From NCBI GenBank assembly GCA_002722795.1, contig PBMY01000019.1, positions 16,396 to 80,395 on the forward strand: DNA of 64,000 nt, read 5' to 3'. Both the position numbers and the translations under genes were made by a program. The notes under the pieces were generated by a model that saw nothing but the letters and a program-made list of their open reading frames with translations, was not told the DNA's origin and did not search any database. Shown piece by piece: positions 1 to 8,302 of the stretch (positions are counted from its first letter, which is position 1; every line of letters starts with the position of its first letter). The stretch is from Crocinitomicaceae bacterium. GTDB taxonomy: Bacteria; Bacteroidota; Bacteroidia; Flavobacteriales_D; Sanyastnellaceae.

Positions 1-28
1 ACGGATGTCTCATCGAGCTTAAAACCTC

Positions 29-2077
29 TTAGTTTCTGTTATCCTCTACGTTTGAAGATTCCACCATTGCATTTGTAACTGCAATTGATAGACCACCCTG
101 AGCTCTAGTTACAAGCTGAGTTTGTTCTTCTAAGAAATCAGTTTTCTCTTCAGGCTCAGTAATTTCTTGTGGAGCAATAACCCAAACACCGTTGTCCCCA
201 ACAATTGGATTAGACATGTTTCCTATTGGGATTGAAAATGCAGAACCAACTACAACTGGCTCAGCACCTGATCCAGAACCAGAAATAGCTGATGTCTTCA
301 TGTTAGCTTTAAATGCTGTTCTAACTGAACCGCCAATGTTGCTAGCAATCTCTTCAAGATTATTTCCATCCATAAGTTCAGCGTATAGTTCAGCTTTCGC
401 CTCCTTGGTTGCACCCTCAATCATTTTATCTTCTACAGCTTCAAACGAAGGCTCTCCATCCTCTTTGATCAAATCAACAACAGCAACTATATATGTCTTA
501 TCTGCAATAATTGGGTGAGAAATCTCACCTTCTTCTGCTGAGTAAATCCATCCAACTAATTCTCTAGCATCACGGATGCCAGAAAGAGTTTGAGCAGCAC
601 GGATAACATTTACAGCTTCACTAGTAGTATACCCAGCTTCCTCAGCAGCTGCAACTAGATCCTCCTTGTTTGAGTATTCAATTGCAAATTCGTTAGCTGC
701 GGAATACGCATCTCTCTTAGTTGCCTCAGATGCACCAAGTTGACGAGTGATCATTGCAACCTCAGCTTCTTCAATCTTGTAACGACGATCAAGTACTTCT
801 ATTACGTGAACACCATATGATGTTTCAACTGAACCAATTGTTCCAATTCTTTTATTGAAGCTGAAATCGTTAAAAGGAGGAACCATTTGGCCTTTAGGGA
901 AGAAGTCATAAACCCCTCCATTTGACTTAGAACCAGGATCGTCAGAATAACGAGCAGCAAGTCCTCCAAAATCTTGTCCAGACTTGATGATTTTCACTAG
1001 ACTATCAGCCTTTGCGTTAAGTTTTGCCATCTCTTCAGAATCCTTTACGTCTTTAGCTTGAAGTAATATGTGTCTAACGCTTGCAGCAGTATCAGGAACC
1101 ATAGAACGATTTAATACATTTGCAATAATCATTTTGTCACCCTTAGAATAAGGACCTACCATTGAACCAACCTTTACATCAAAGAATGAACTTTCATCAA
1201 CGCTAGTTTCTACCTGTGAAGGTCTCAGTGTTGTGATAAGACCGCTTTCATCTGCTTCAGCAAAGGCTTTTTTATCTTCAATGTTTGACCAAGCTTCTTT
1301 GATTTCAGCAAGTTCAGTATTTACCGCATCTAAATCTTCTACAGATGCTCCAACAGGAATCTTAATTAAAGTAACGTCACGTCCTTCACTCTGCTCAAAT
1401 TCTTTATCAGACTTATGTGAATTGTAGTATGCTCTAACATCATTTTCGCTAACATTTACTGCACTATCTGGTATATTCTTGAATAGCTTCACAACGTACT
1501 TAAACTCTGCTTGACGGTTGCCATTTAGATATTCATACTTTCCTTCAAGAGAGTTAGCATACACACCTCTGTTTACTAGAGCATCAAACTTTTCTCTCTT
1601 ACGTTTAGAAACAATTACGTCTTTGTAACGAAGGAAGTTTTGCTGACCTCTTGGAGTAGTTAGCATTTGAGTAAAGTTCTCTACCCAAGTCCTCTTGTTA
1701 TCTGCATTGCTATAGAATGCACGTGACATGTATCCAGAGTCAATATCTCCAAATAGCATCTCTTGATATTCTTTATCACTTACCACGATTCCAGCATTAG
1801 AGAATTCGTCTGCTAAAACTAAATCAGTAGTCAAATCATTCCACACCTCGTTTGTTAAACCGTCTCCAGTAAATCCTAAACTTCTTCTGTTTTGAACTGC
1901 GATTTGATATTCTTGTCCGCTAATGCTTGAACCATTAACACTTCCTACATTTCTAGCAGCCCCTTGTCCAGTCAATGCAATTACTGCATCAAAGGGAACT
2001 AAGAATCCAAGCATACCAATTCCAAGAACAACAATCAACAATCCTCGCTGATTGCGAATTTTTTCAATCATAGCCAT
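29..2077 (-). CDS. PpiD/SurA-like membrane-anchored peptidyl-prolyl isomerase
   Basis: Periplasmic folding chaperone for exported and outer-membrane proteins, held in the inner membrane. The 682-residue product has one N-terminal membrane helix (about residues 11-33), then a SurA-type N-terminal region (VGSVNGSSISGQEYQ), and one parvulin PPIC domain at about 333-425 beginning SVRHILLQ and including the FGGLAARYSDDPGS motif. The length is close to Bacteroidota PpiD-like proteins. It is the last gene of the long minus-strand run, 50 bases after a CNNM/CBS gene and near lptC, which fits a role in envelope assembly. ATG start; a second Met at residue 3 is also possible. Membership of the family is seen; the chaperone role is family knowledge. 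SurA itself is less likely because of the membrane anchor. Confidence 0.9.
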   Translation of the reverse strand: MAMIEKIRNQRGLLIVVLGIGMLGFLVPFDAVIALTGQGAARNVGSVNGSSISGQEYQIAVQNRRSLGFTGDGLTNEVWNDLTTDLVLADEFSNAGIVVSDKEYQEMLFGDIDSGYMSRAFYSNADNKRTWVENFTQMLTTPRGQQNFLRYKDVIVSKRKREKFDALVNRGVYANSLEGKYEYLNGNRQAEFKYVVKLFKNIPDSAVNVSENDVRAYYNSHKSDKEFEQSEGRDVTLIKIPVGASVEDLDAVNTELAEIKEAWSNIEDKKAFAEADESGLITTLRPSQVETSVDESSFFDVKVGSMVGPYSKGDKMIIANVLNRSMVPDTAASVRHILLQAKDVKDSEEMAKLNAKADSLVKIIKSGQDFGGLAARYSDDPGSKSNGGVYDFFPKGQMVPPFNDFSFNKRIGTIGSVETSYGVHVIEVLDRRYKIEEAEVAMITRQLGASEATKRDAYSAANEFAIEYSNKEDLVAAAEEAGYTTSEAVNVIRAAQTLSGIRDARELVGWIYSAEEGEISHPIIADKTYIVAVVDLIKEDGEPSFEAVEDKMIEGATKEAKAELYAELMDGNNLEEIASNIGGSVRTAFKANMKTSAISGSGSGAEPVVVGSAFSIPIGNMSNPIVGDNGVWVIAPQEITEPEEKTDFLEEQTQLVTRAQGGLSIAVTNAMVESSNVEDNRN

Positions 2078-2127
2078 AGTTACACCTATTAGTAATCAGG
2101 TGCGCGAAGATAAGAAATTCTTCCTAC

Positions 2128-3405
2128 CTATAGTAGTTTCAGTTCGATAAGGTCAATTCTGTTTGTTTCTACCTTCAAAATTTTTATGTGGTAGTTATCA
2201 ATATTGAATTCTTTCCCTTCCTCTGGAATCAGCGCTTCGTTATCTAGAATCATACCTCCAAGAGTCTCATAAGCGTCGTCTGTAGGAAGCTCAATTCCTA
2301 GTTTTTCATTCAGATATTCAACTTCGTGTCTTGCCGATAAAAGCCAGTGTTTATTGCCTAATTCCTGTTCTATTAGGTCTTCAACATCATGCTCGTCTTC
2401 AATTTCTCCAAGCAGTTCTTCTACGATGTCTTCCATAGTTAGAATTCCAGCCGTACCTCCAAACTCATCAAGGACAACTGCAAGATGTCTTCGACGTCTC
2501 ATAAACTGTTTTAAAAGTTCGTCTCCAGCCATAGGTTCAGGAATAAAAAATGTGGGAAGAAGTACTTCACTTATGTTTTCAGGCAGTTTAAAGAGGTCTT
2601 TAACGTGGATATAACCAGTTATTTTGTCTATATCCTCATTGAAAATGACGATTTTTGAAAGACCGCTACTATTGAATAGTTCTTTTAACTCTGATATTCT
2701 TGTAGCGTTTGATACCGCTACAACTTCATTACGCGGAACCATGCAATCACGAGCTCTGATATTGCCAAGTTCAAGTGCGTTTTGCATGATTTTGAGTTCG
2801 TGCTCAAGCTCACCGTCTGGTTCAATCTTAGCACTCATGCTCTCTAAATAGTGGTTGAGATCTGTAGCTCCGAATTCAGTTGATTTTATATCAGTTCCAC
2901 CCTTGCTAAAAGGAAATAGGAATAATTTACTTAGGCCAACAATAATCATTGCTGGTAGAGCTAAAACACTAACTATGACAGCAAGAATCCCACTTAATCT
3001 GTTAAGCCATCTATTTGGTGATAAAAGAAAAAGGGATTTGGGAATGAATTCAGCTGTAATCAGGACAACTATTGTTGTTGCTAAAGTTTGGACCAAAAGA
3101 GCAGTGATGGGTGAAGCTGAGGAATTCCAATCAACAGCATTAAATATTGCCTGGCTTATAAGTTCTCCTGATTCTATTCCGCATAGTACAAGAGCAAGAT
3201 TATTTCCAACTAGCATACATGCTATAAAAAGCTGCGGTCTATGGAAAAAAGATGCAACTAATTTCCCGCTTAAACTTTCAGTCGAATCCATTTCAACTTG
3301 AAGACGATTTGCAGAAACAAAGGCCATTTCCATTCCTGAAAAGAAACCAGATGCCACTAATGAAGCAGCTATTATTAAGAGCGTACTAGAGGCGTCAGGG
3401 TCCAT
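2128..3405 (-). CDS. CNNM/HlyC-CorC family membrane protein with CBS pair
   Basis: Integral membrane protein of the DUF21 (CNNM/CorC) family, linked in other bacteria to magnesium or cobalt efflux and resistance. The 425 residues hold an N-terminal DUF21 region with about four hydrophobic segments (roughly 8-28, 55-78, 98-122, 132-160), a CBS pair (first repeat starts at MVPRNEVVAVSN, about 222), and a C-terminal CorC/HlyC domain. The start codon shares one base with the stop of the preceding 71-aa gene (TAATG), so translation is probably coupled. The protein starts MDPD, exactly as GldE 5 kb upstream does, and has the same domain order, so the two are paralogues. The transported ion is not decidable from sequence. 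Old 'hemolysin' labels for this family are misleading. Confidence 0.9.
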   Translation of the reverse strand: MDPDASSTLLIIAASLVASGFFSGMEMAFVSANRLQVEMDSTESLSGKLVASFFHRPQLFIACMLVGNNLALVLCGIESGELISQAIFNAVDWNSSASPITALLVQTLATTIVVLITAEFIPKSLFLLSPNRWLNRLSGILAVIVSVLALPAMIIVGLSKLFLFPFSKGGTDIKSTEFGATDLNHYLESMSAKIEPDGELEHELKIMQNALELGNIRARDCMVPRNEVVAVSNATRISELKELFNSSGLSKIVIFNEDIDKITGYIHVKDLFKLPENISEVLLPTFFIPEPMAGDELLKQFMRRRRHLAVVLDEFGGTAGILTMEDIVEELLGEIEDEHDVEDLIEQELGNKHWLLSARHEVEYLNEKLGIELPTDDAYETLGGMILDNEALIPEEGKEFNIDNYHIKILKVETNRIDLIELKLL

Positions 3406-3620
3406 TATTTACCTAAATCTCGTTCGAGGCGTTTTCTAAATATACGACGAATTGTATACCAAATACCCGCAAGAGATGGGATAAGAGGTAGGAATTTATT
3501 GTCCTCAAAACCCTCTGTGTAGATAATCCACACTGTTCCACAGACAGTTATTATCGTTACAAAAAGCCAAAACTTTTCAGCAGCTTTAGTAACCTTCAAA
3601 ATTCTTTCTTGATCCATCAT
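3405..3620 (-). CDS. Small two-helix membrane protein, unknown function
   Basis: A 71-residue protein with two hydrophobic stretches (about 17-35 and 42-58) and a basic tail (RRIFRKRLERDLGK), so probably a hairpin in the inner membrane with a positively charged cytoplasmic end. I do not recognise a named family. Its ATG overlaps the TGA of lptC (ATGA) and its own stop shares a base with the next ATG, so it is tightly locked between lptC and a CNNM gene. The tight coupling suggests a role in the same envelope process, but that is inference. It is unlikely to be a chance ORF because both junctions are exact overlaps and the protein looks like a membrane protein. Confidence 0.75.
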   Translation of the reverse strand: MMDQERILKVTKAAEKFWLFVTIITVCGTVWIIYTEGFEDNKFLPLIPSLAGIWYTIRRIFRKRLERDLGK

Positions 3621-4159
3621 GGTAATTCAAATGCCCCTGTAGGATTTAGGATTCGGTAATTTTCAAATTTGCTATCAGCTTCTAGCCCGTTTCCCTGAAG
3701 AGTTCCAGTTTTTGTTTCTATACTAACAGGTCGATTTGTGTGCACTCTATTTGAGTCATTAGACCAAACAAGGTATTCAGTGTTCAACTTTTCTCCCTCT
3801 TGATTTATAAGTTCAACATCATCGTAAGCCACTAGGTGCCCTAAGTCGGAATTGTATGTGCCTCTTCCACCACTTAGAACAGCTTCATGAACTTCTCTAT
3901 CACCTTCGATGTAAAGAATGAATCCGTCACTAACTCTCCAAACCTCAGTTGATGAACCATCACTTTTCCACCTTTCAAGTCTCCCAGCATGCAAGACGTT
4001 TTTGATTTGGCCTTTTTCAGAATATTGAAAAGTCCCTCCTTTTATTACTTGGAGAGCACTTTCCTCAAGTTCAGCAGATAGTACTTTTCCCGATTCTACA
4101 ACACCACAAGAAAACGCAGTGCTGAGTATTAGAAAAATAGAAAAAGCTCGAATACTCAT
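3617..4159 (-). CDS. lptC: LPS export ABC transporter periplasmic protein LptC
   Basis: LptC links the inner-membrane LptBFG transporter to the LptA-like bridge that carries lipopolysaccharide to the outer membrane. The 180-residue product starts with a lipoprotein-type signal ending LSTAFSC (Cys18), followed by a beta-rich domain with LptC/OstA features (YSEKGQIKNVLHAGRLERW, VWSNDSNRVHTNRPVSI). The size matches Bacteroidota LptC, which is often annotated as a lipoprotein. It abuts the upstream TPR gene without a gap and overlaps the downstream 71-aa gene by ATGA. The placement between a TPR protein and a CNNM protein is, as I remember it, common in Flavobacteriales. The LptC assignment is by fold-level resemblance and context. 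Confidence 0.85.
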   Translation of the reverse strand: MSIRAFSIFLILSTAFSCGVVESGKVLSAELEESALQVIKGGTFQYSEKGQIKNVLHAGRLERWKSDGSSTEVWRVSDGFILYIEGDREVHEAVLSGGRGTYNSDLGHLVAYDDVELINQEGEKLNTEYLVWSNDSNRVHTNRPVSIETKTGTLQGNGLEADSKFENYRILNPTGAFELP

Positions 4160-5554
4160 TTATCTAACTCTGATAGTAGTAGTCTCGCCGGAACATGGGC
4201 AAGAACCAGACTCTTTTATTGTGAAGATTGATCCAGCATTAAGACCCAATGCAAAGACATCGTCAATTGTTGGGAATTGTTTGGCCATGTTTGACATTTT
4301 CTTCTCAGCAGTAGTAGCTAAATCAGCATCCATTCGTTTAGCCTTTGCATAGTAGTCATGAGCAACCCAATAAACAGCTCTACTTCCAATTGCTCCATCA
4401 TCACAAGCTTTTGAAGAGCCTGCAATTGCATCACCAATTAACATGTAAGCTTCAGCATTGCCGGCATCAATCGCTAGAACTTGACGTGCGTACCTCTTTG
4501 CAGTGCTTGGACGTTTTAGAGCTGACGCAATTTGGCCTGTCTTAAGTAGGTACGACAACTGATCTGAACAACCATCGCAGCGCATAACTGCTTCTTCCAT
4601 GTACTTAAAGCTCTCAGTGAAATTAGACTGCTTAGCGTAACCCATTCCTATAGCATATGCTGCTTCAGCTGAAGGTTCAACTTCGTAAACAGTTGTTGAA
4701 ACTGGAAGGAAAAGGTCGTTATCAGTACAATCTCTATTGACAAGAAGACTTAAAACTTTCCTTTTTAATTCAAGATCATCTGGATTTGCAATTATCCTAG
4801 AATGTAAGACAGAAACCATGTCTTCACAATTTGCAATTTTGTTGAAGTTTTTCTGAATATTAGATATAGCGCTTTCGTAATTCTTTAAAAGCTTTGCATT
4901 TTCTGAATTAGTATTCATTGCTATCTCAGCATACTCCATCAAAATTAAGTAATCAGTAAGAAGTTGAGCCTTCATTATTTCCCCTTCTTGCTTATCTACT
5001 TCATTGATTTTCTTCATAGTCTTTAAGCCAGTACTGTAATACTTCATTAATACAGTTGCAGTGCTCTCACCTTTAAGACATTCAATACATTCTTTCAACA
5101 TATTATACGCCTCTTCAGGTTGGTCTTTAAAATATTTTTCAAAGTCTGCAGCTTTTCTTCCAAGTACATGGCATCTGTTGTTTGGCTTTTTCTTAGTTGC
5201 AGGGTAAAGCTGCATTCTCATGTCATAAACCCACATTAGACTATCTACAAGCACTGCTGAACGCGCCTCGTCACCCTCCTTTTGTGCGGCTTTAATTTCA
5301 GCCTTAATGAATGTAGCGCCGTCTGCATACAGGTTTTCCTGGACAGTTTCAGGACATAAAGCACATGCCTTTTCCCACTGTTGGTATGCTTCGCGGTAAT
5401 TCTTTTGCTTTTTGTAACTCTTATATACACTTAATGATTCCTTACATAACGTTTGTTGTTCAGGGGTAATTCCATATTTGCTGTCATTTTGAGCTAAGCC
5501 CAAAATAGGGATTGAGATAATAAGAGAAAGTGTGATGTACTTACTGATATTCAT
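4160..5554 (-). CDS. Secreted TPR-repeat protein of the lptC cluster
   Basis: A 464-residue exported protein: signal peptide at 1-21 (ISIPILGLAQ cleavage region), then helical TPR-like repeats. The clearest lie at about 290-400 (for example EAAYAIGMGYAKQSNFTESF and AEAYMLIGDAIAGSSKACDD). Many cysteines are scattered through it (ALCPE, CHVLG, CIECLKG, CEDM, CDGCSD) and it ends in a CPCSGE segment; in the periplasm these could form disulfides. No enzyme motif is visible. The start lies 15 bases after an outer-membrane protein gene and the stop abuts lptC. TPR proteins act as scaffolds, so a role in an envelope complex is plausible but unproven. Confidence 0.8.
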   Translation of the reverse strand: MNISKYITLSLIISIPILGLAQNDSKYGITPEQQTLCKESLSVYKSYKKQKNYREAYQQWEKACALCPETVQENLYADGATFIKAEIKAAQKEGDEARSAVLVDSLMWVYDMRMQLYPATKKKPNNRCHVLGRKAADFEKYFKDQPEEAYNMLKECIECLKGESTATVLMKYYSTGLKTMKKINEVDKQEGEIMKAQLLTDYLILMEYAEIAMNTNSENAKLLKNYESAISNIQKNFNKIANCEDMVSVLHSRIIANPDDLELKRKVLSLLVNRDCTDNDLFLPVSTTVYEVEPSAEAAYAIGMGYAKQSNFTESFKYMEEAVMRCDGCSDQLSYLLKTGQIASALKRPSTAKRYARQVLAIDAGNAEAYMLIGDAIAGSSKACDDGAIGSRAVYWVAHDYYAKAKRMDADLATTAEKKMSNMAKQFPTIDDVFALGLNAGSIFTIKESGSCPCSGETTTIRVR

Positions 5555-5569
5555 TTTCTTGCTGTTTTA

Positions 5570-7015
5570 TCAATCATAAAGTTTTGGCATAAGCCAAAGG
5601 TTTTTAATAAACGGAGCTAAAGACACTCCAAGTTGTACGTTAAAAATAGACTCTTCTAATGAATTATCTAAAACTGTGCCATCTAGACTTCGCTTTCCGT
5701 AACTAACGCCAAAATGTATGCTACTATTGGATCTTGACCCTTCAAGTGGCATTGTAAATCCTGTTGAGGCTCTCCAGCTTTGAAGCTGCTCGAAATTGCC
5801 GGAGGAAACTTCATAGTTTAAAGGGTAATTATCAAGAGCAAAACCCACCTTATAAGTTGTCTTTGCAAAGACGTTTTTTCTAGAACCTTTAAGTCCAGGC
5901 TTTAAGCTTATTCCTGAAGAAATTCTACATGCATCTGCCCAAGAAGCATTTCCATCTAGCATATAATCATTAGTTCCTTGACTAGTTGATGTCCAATTTT
6001 CTTTCATCAAATCTACTCCTAATAGAATTCTTCTTCCGCTTCTAGAATCAAACGAAATTGCTGCACCTGCAGTCCATCTCGATGGGATTTGACCTTCAAA
6101 AACATCAGACTTATAAAACGCAGTGTCAACAACAGATTCAACACTATTTAAAAGCACTACAGTTTCGATAATTTTTTCAAAATCTGTATTCAGCTTTGAT
6201 GGTGTTGAATACGTCCCTCCAAGGAAGATTGAAGACGATCTCTTAAAGTTCTTTTGATCGTCGTATTTAGTCCCTAAAAGCTGATGTATTTGTAGACCAA
6301 ACAATCCCCCCATAGCTCTATGTCTCATGCTAGTACTAGTCCTGTTGTCCAAATATGTAAGATCTTGAATATCCAGTCTTTCTTGTTGAACAATCTCTCC
6401 AAAAAGATAGTTTACTTGACCACCTATTTGTAGGTTGAAGGTGTTTACTAGTACAGAATCGCTATCACCAACTTCTATCCACTTCTTACCTTTAAAACCT
6501 CTTGCGAATCCTACATAACTTCTAGCTGTTCCGCCAGACCCTCTGTAGCTTTCGATTATATCGCCAACAAGTTCATTTTCGTATGATCTAATGAGATTAT
6601 ACCCCTTAGTTGAATGAGGAATTACACCAAACATGAAAGCAGACTTACCACTTGGTTTTTTTATAATCATATTGATTGCTCCAAGATTACCTGTAAATGC
6701 TGTTGTGCTAGAATCACCCTCAGTCATTAGGTTTCTAGAGCTGTAAACTGAAGATTGGAATAACGTGGTGTTACATCCAGCAGCAGATGCCGGCTGATTT
6801 GGGTTTATCACATTTTTATCCATCATTGGAGAACTAAGTCCACCCATTAATTGTTGTGGTAATGTGTTTGCAGGAAGTGTAATTCCTAGACCAAACCTAG
6901 ACCATGGAGAAGGGTCAGATTCTTGCGCGTAATTTTGATTAAAGCTGAAAACACAGATTGTAACTATGATTACAGCTTTGAGGTTAAATATTTTTGATGG
7001 ATTGTAATAAAGCAT
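5570..7015 (-). CDS. Predicted outer-membrane beta-barrel protein
   Basis: A 481-residue exported protein with a signal peptide (about 1-30, AVIIVTICVFSFNQNYAQ). It has the alternating, aromatic and glycine-rich pattern of an outer-membrane barrel and PorV/FadL-like opening residues (SPWSRFGLGITLPANTLPQQ). The end is polar with LAPFIKNLWLMPKLYD. Family name unknown to me; similar proteins sit beside coaX in other Flavobacteriales and are usually annotated 'putative outer membrane protein'. The ORF overlaps the 3' end of coaX by 32 bases; no later start keeps the whole signal peptide, so I keep the ATG. Context with lptC, a TPR protein and PpiD suggests outer-membrane assembly or transport. 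Confidence 0.8.
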   Translation of the reverse strand: MLYYNPSKIFNLKAVIIVTICVFSFNQNYAQESDPSPWSRFGLGITLPANTLPQQLMGGLSSPMMDKNVINPNQPASAAGCNTTLFQSSVYSSRNLMTEGDSSTTAFTGNLGAINMIIKKPSGKSAFMFGVIPHSTKGYNLIRSYENELVGDIIESYRGSGGTARSYVGFARGFKGKKWIEVGDSDSVLVNTFNLQIGGQVNYLFGEIVQQERLDIQDLTYLDNRTSTSMRHRAMGGLFGLQIHQLLGTKYDDQKNFKRSSSIFLGGTYSTPSKLNTDFEKIIETVVLLNSVESVVDTAFYKSDVFEGQIPSRWTAGAAISFDSRSGRRILLGVDLMKENWTSTSQGTNDYMLDGNASWADACRISSGISLKPGLKGSRKNVFAKTTYKVGFALDNYPLNYEVSSGNFEQLQSWRASTGFTMPLEGSRSNSSIHFGVSYGKRSLDGTVLDNSLEESIFNVQLGVSLAPFIKNLWLMPKLYD

Positions 7016-7736
7016 AGTACCCCTTTAGGGTCAGATTAGAATCGGCAAATTTCGGGGTTACAGATCCTAGTTCCAAGTTAGAACTGCCACCTCCTGTTAA
7101 AATTATTCCAATGGTTGGAAATTCATGCTTCAGAGTTGTCCATCTACCTACGATTTCACTCACTACTCCACAGGCAGCACCCTTTTCTAAAGAATCTTCT
7201 GTGCTAAGCCCCCTAGTTTCTCCAGTTATGTTTTCTGCATCAAAACTGAATTCCAAATGTGGTAATGCGTGAGTTTCAGAATTCATGACGTTGAGTCTCG
7301 ATTGAATCCCAGGCGAAATACTACCACCATGGTGTACTCCTTCTACAATAAGATCAGCGGTTACACATGTACCAACATCTACAACTAACCATGCGGGATT
7401 TAACCTCATATAATCGTCGACTCCTTGTTGTACGGCATACGAATTAGCAACCCTGTCTGTTCCAAGTGATTCGGGATTGTAAACCTGTGTTACAAGAGGA
7501 TGTCCATCGCCATATTTAAATACAAAGAGATCACCTCCTGATAGATCGTAAAACGCAGATTCTTCCTCATCAGACCAATGACCACTTCCAGTTAACATAA
7601 TTTTTTCTGGTGCCTCTTTTGGCACTGAGTCAAAACTAAAATCTTCAAAGCTCACCCTTGAAACAATTTTACCCTCTTCAAAAACACCCACTTTCCAAAG
7701 AGTATTGCCCTTTTCTACAATCCAAGTTACTCCCAT
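6984..7736 (-). CDS. coaX: Type III pantothenate kinase
   Basis: CoaX phosphorylates pantothenate, the first step of coenzyme A synthesis, in the cytoplasm. The 250 residues show the family landmarks: an N-terminal phosphate-binding motif (EKGNTLWKVGVFEEG), GTDRVANSYA (family GxDRxxNxxxA), the nucleotide motif DVGTCVTADL, and GGSISPGIQ. Oddity: the first motif, normally DxGNT with an aspartate involved in catalysis, has glutamate here (Glu8). The remaining motifs are intact, so the enzyme is probably active. It overlaps gldD by 10 bases upstream and the outer-membrane protein gene by 32 bases downstream, so it is surely part of the same transcript. Confidence 0.92.
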   Translation of the reverse strand: MGVTWIVEKGNTLWKVGVFEEGKIVSRVSFEDFSFDSVPKEAPEKIMLTGSGHWSDEEESAFYDLSGGDLFVFKYGDGHPLVTQVYNPESLGTDRVANSYAVQQGVDDYMRLNPAWLVVDVGTCVTADLIVEGVHHGGSISPGIQSRLNVMNSETHALPHLEFSFDAENITGETRGLSTEDSLEKGAACGVVSEIVGRWTTLKHEFPTIGIILTGGGSSNLELGSVTPKFADSNLTLKGYYALLQSIKNI

Positions 7737-8302
7737 GATATTGACTTCATTATATGTTCAACATCATGCAATAGCCGATTAACTACAGGCGCAGTACTAT
7801 CTGCATTTGGTGCGTGGTTAAAATAAAGAGAACCTCGTAGGAAATGGTTAGAGCTGTCTGTCACAAAAAACTGAATGGGAGTAGCAACAGGTCCTCCAAT
7901 ATGGTATAAAACACCATTGAGACCCTTTTCGTCTTCGGCGACCCTAATTCTTCTTATTCCATTTGACTTCATGTCATGCGAGAATACCATTTCTTGTGCC
8001 TCTTCCATCAAGTCAACAAGATTATTTCTGACATCTACTTGAGTGCAATAAAGTCTAGCGTTGAATTGATTAAATCTAAAATTGAACCAACAGGCATCTC
8101 CACTTTTTTCATTATTTACGATCTCTACGATAGAATATTCTGGCTTCTCAAGACTAAGTCCGCAATCAATTTCAACAGATCTATATGATTCAGAAGGAAG
8201 AGCTATTCTATAAAATCCCTCCGGTTTTGGAATTGGAGGATTTCCACAGCTGAAAATTGATACTATAAAACAGATAACTGCTATGTGAATCCATTTTATC
8301 AC
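7727..8302 (-). CDS. gldD: Gliding motility lipoprotein GldD
   Basis: GldD is a lipoprotein needed for gliding motility and type IX secretion in Flavobacterium. The product has 191 residues with a lipoprotein signal (VSIFSC, Cys19) and then the GldD opening PIPKPEGFYRIALP. It contains CWFNFRFNQFNARLYCTQ and a C-terminal segment with GVLYHIGGPVATPIQFFVTD, both as I remember from GldD. It overlaps gldE upstream by ATGA and coaX downstream by 10 bases. The order ssb-gldE-gldD matches the classical Flavobacterium locus. GldD and GldE are thought to work together; gldD mutations can be compensated by extra gldE, which fits the coupling seen here. Confidence 0.92.
   Translation of the reverse strand: MIKWIHIAVICFIVSIFSCGNPPIPKPEGFYRIALPSESYRSVEIDCGLSLEKPEYSIVEIVNNEKSGDACWFNFRFNQFNARLYCTQVDVRNNLVDLMEEAQEMVFSHDMKSNGIRRIRVAEDEKGLNGVLYHIGGPVATPIQFFVTDSSNHFLRGSLYFNHAPNADSTAPVVNRLLHDVEHIMKSISWE

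Noticed and set aside
192-518. 108-aa ORF on the plus strand inside the PpiD-like gene
   Set aside because: Opposite-strand shadow of a well-supported gene; its Ser/Ile-rich composition is typical of antisense translation and it has no domain.
2855-3301. 148-aa plus-strand ORF inside the CNNM/CBS gene
   Set aside because: Antisense shadow of a protein with clear DUF21 and CBS features.
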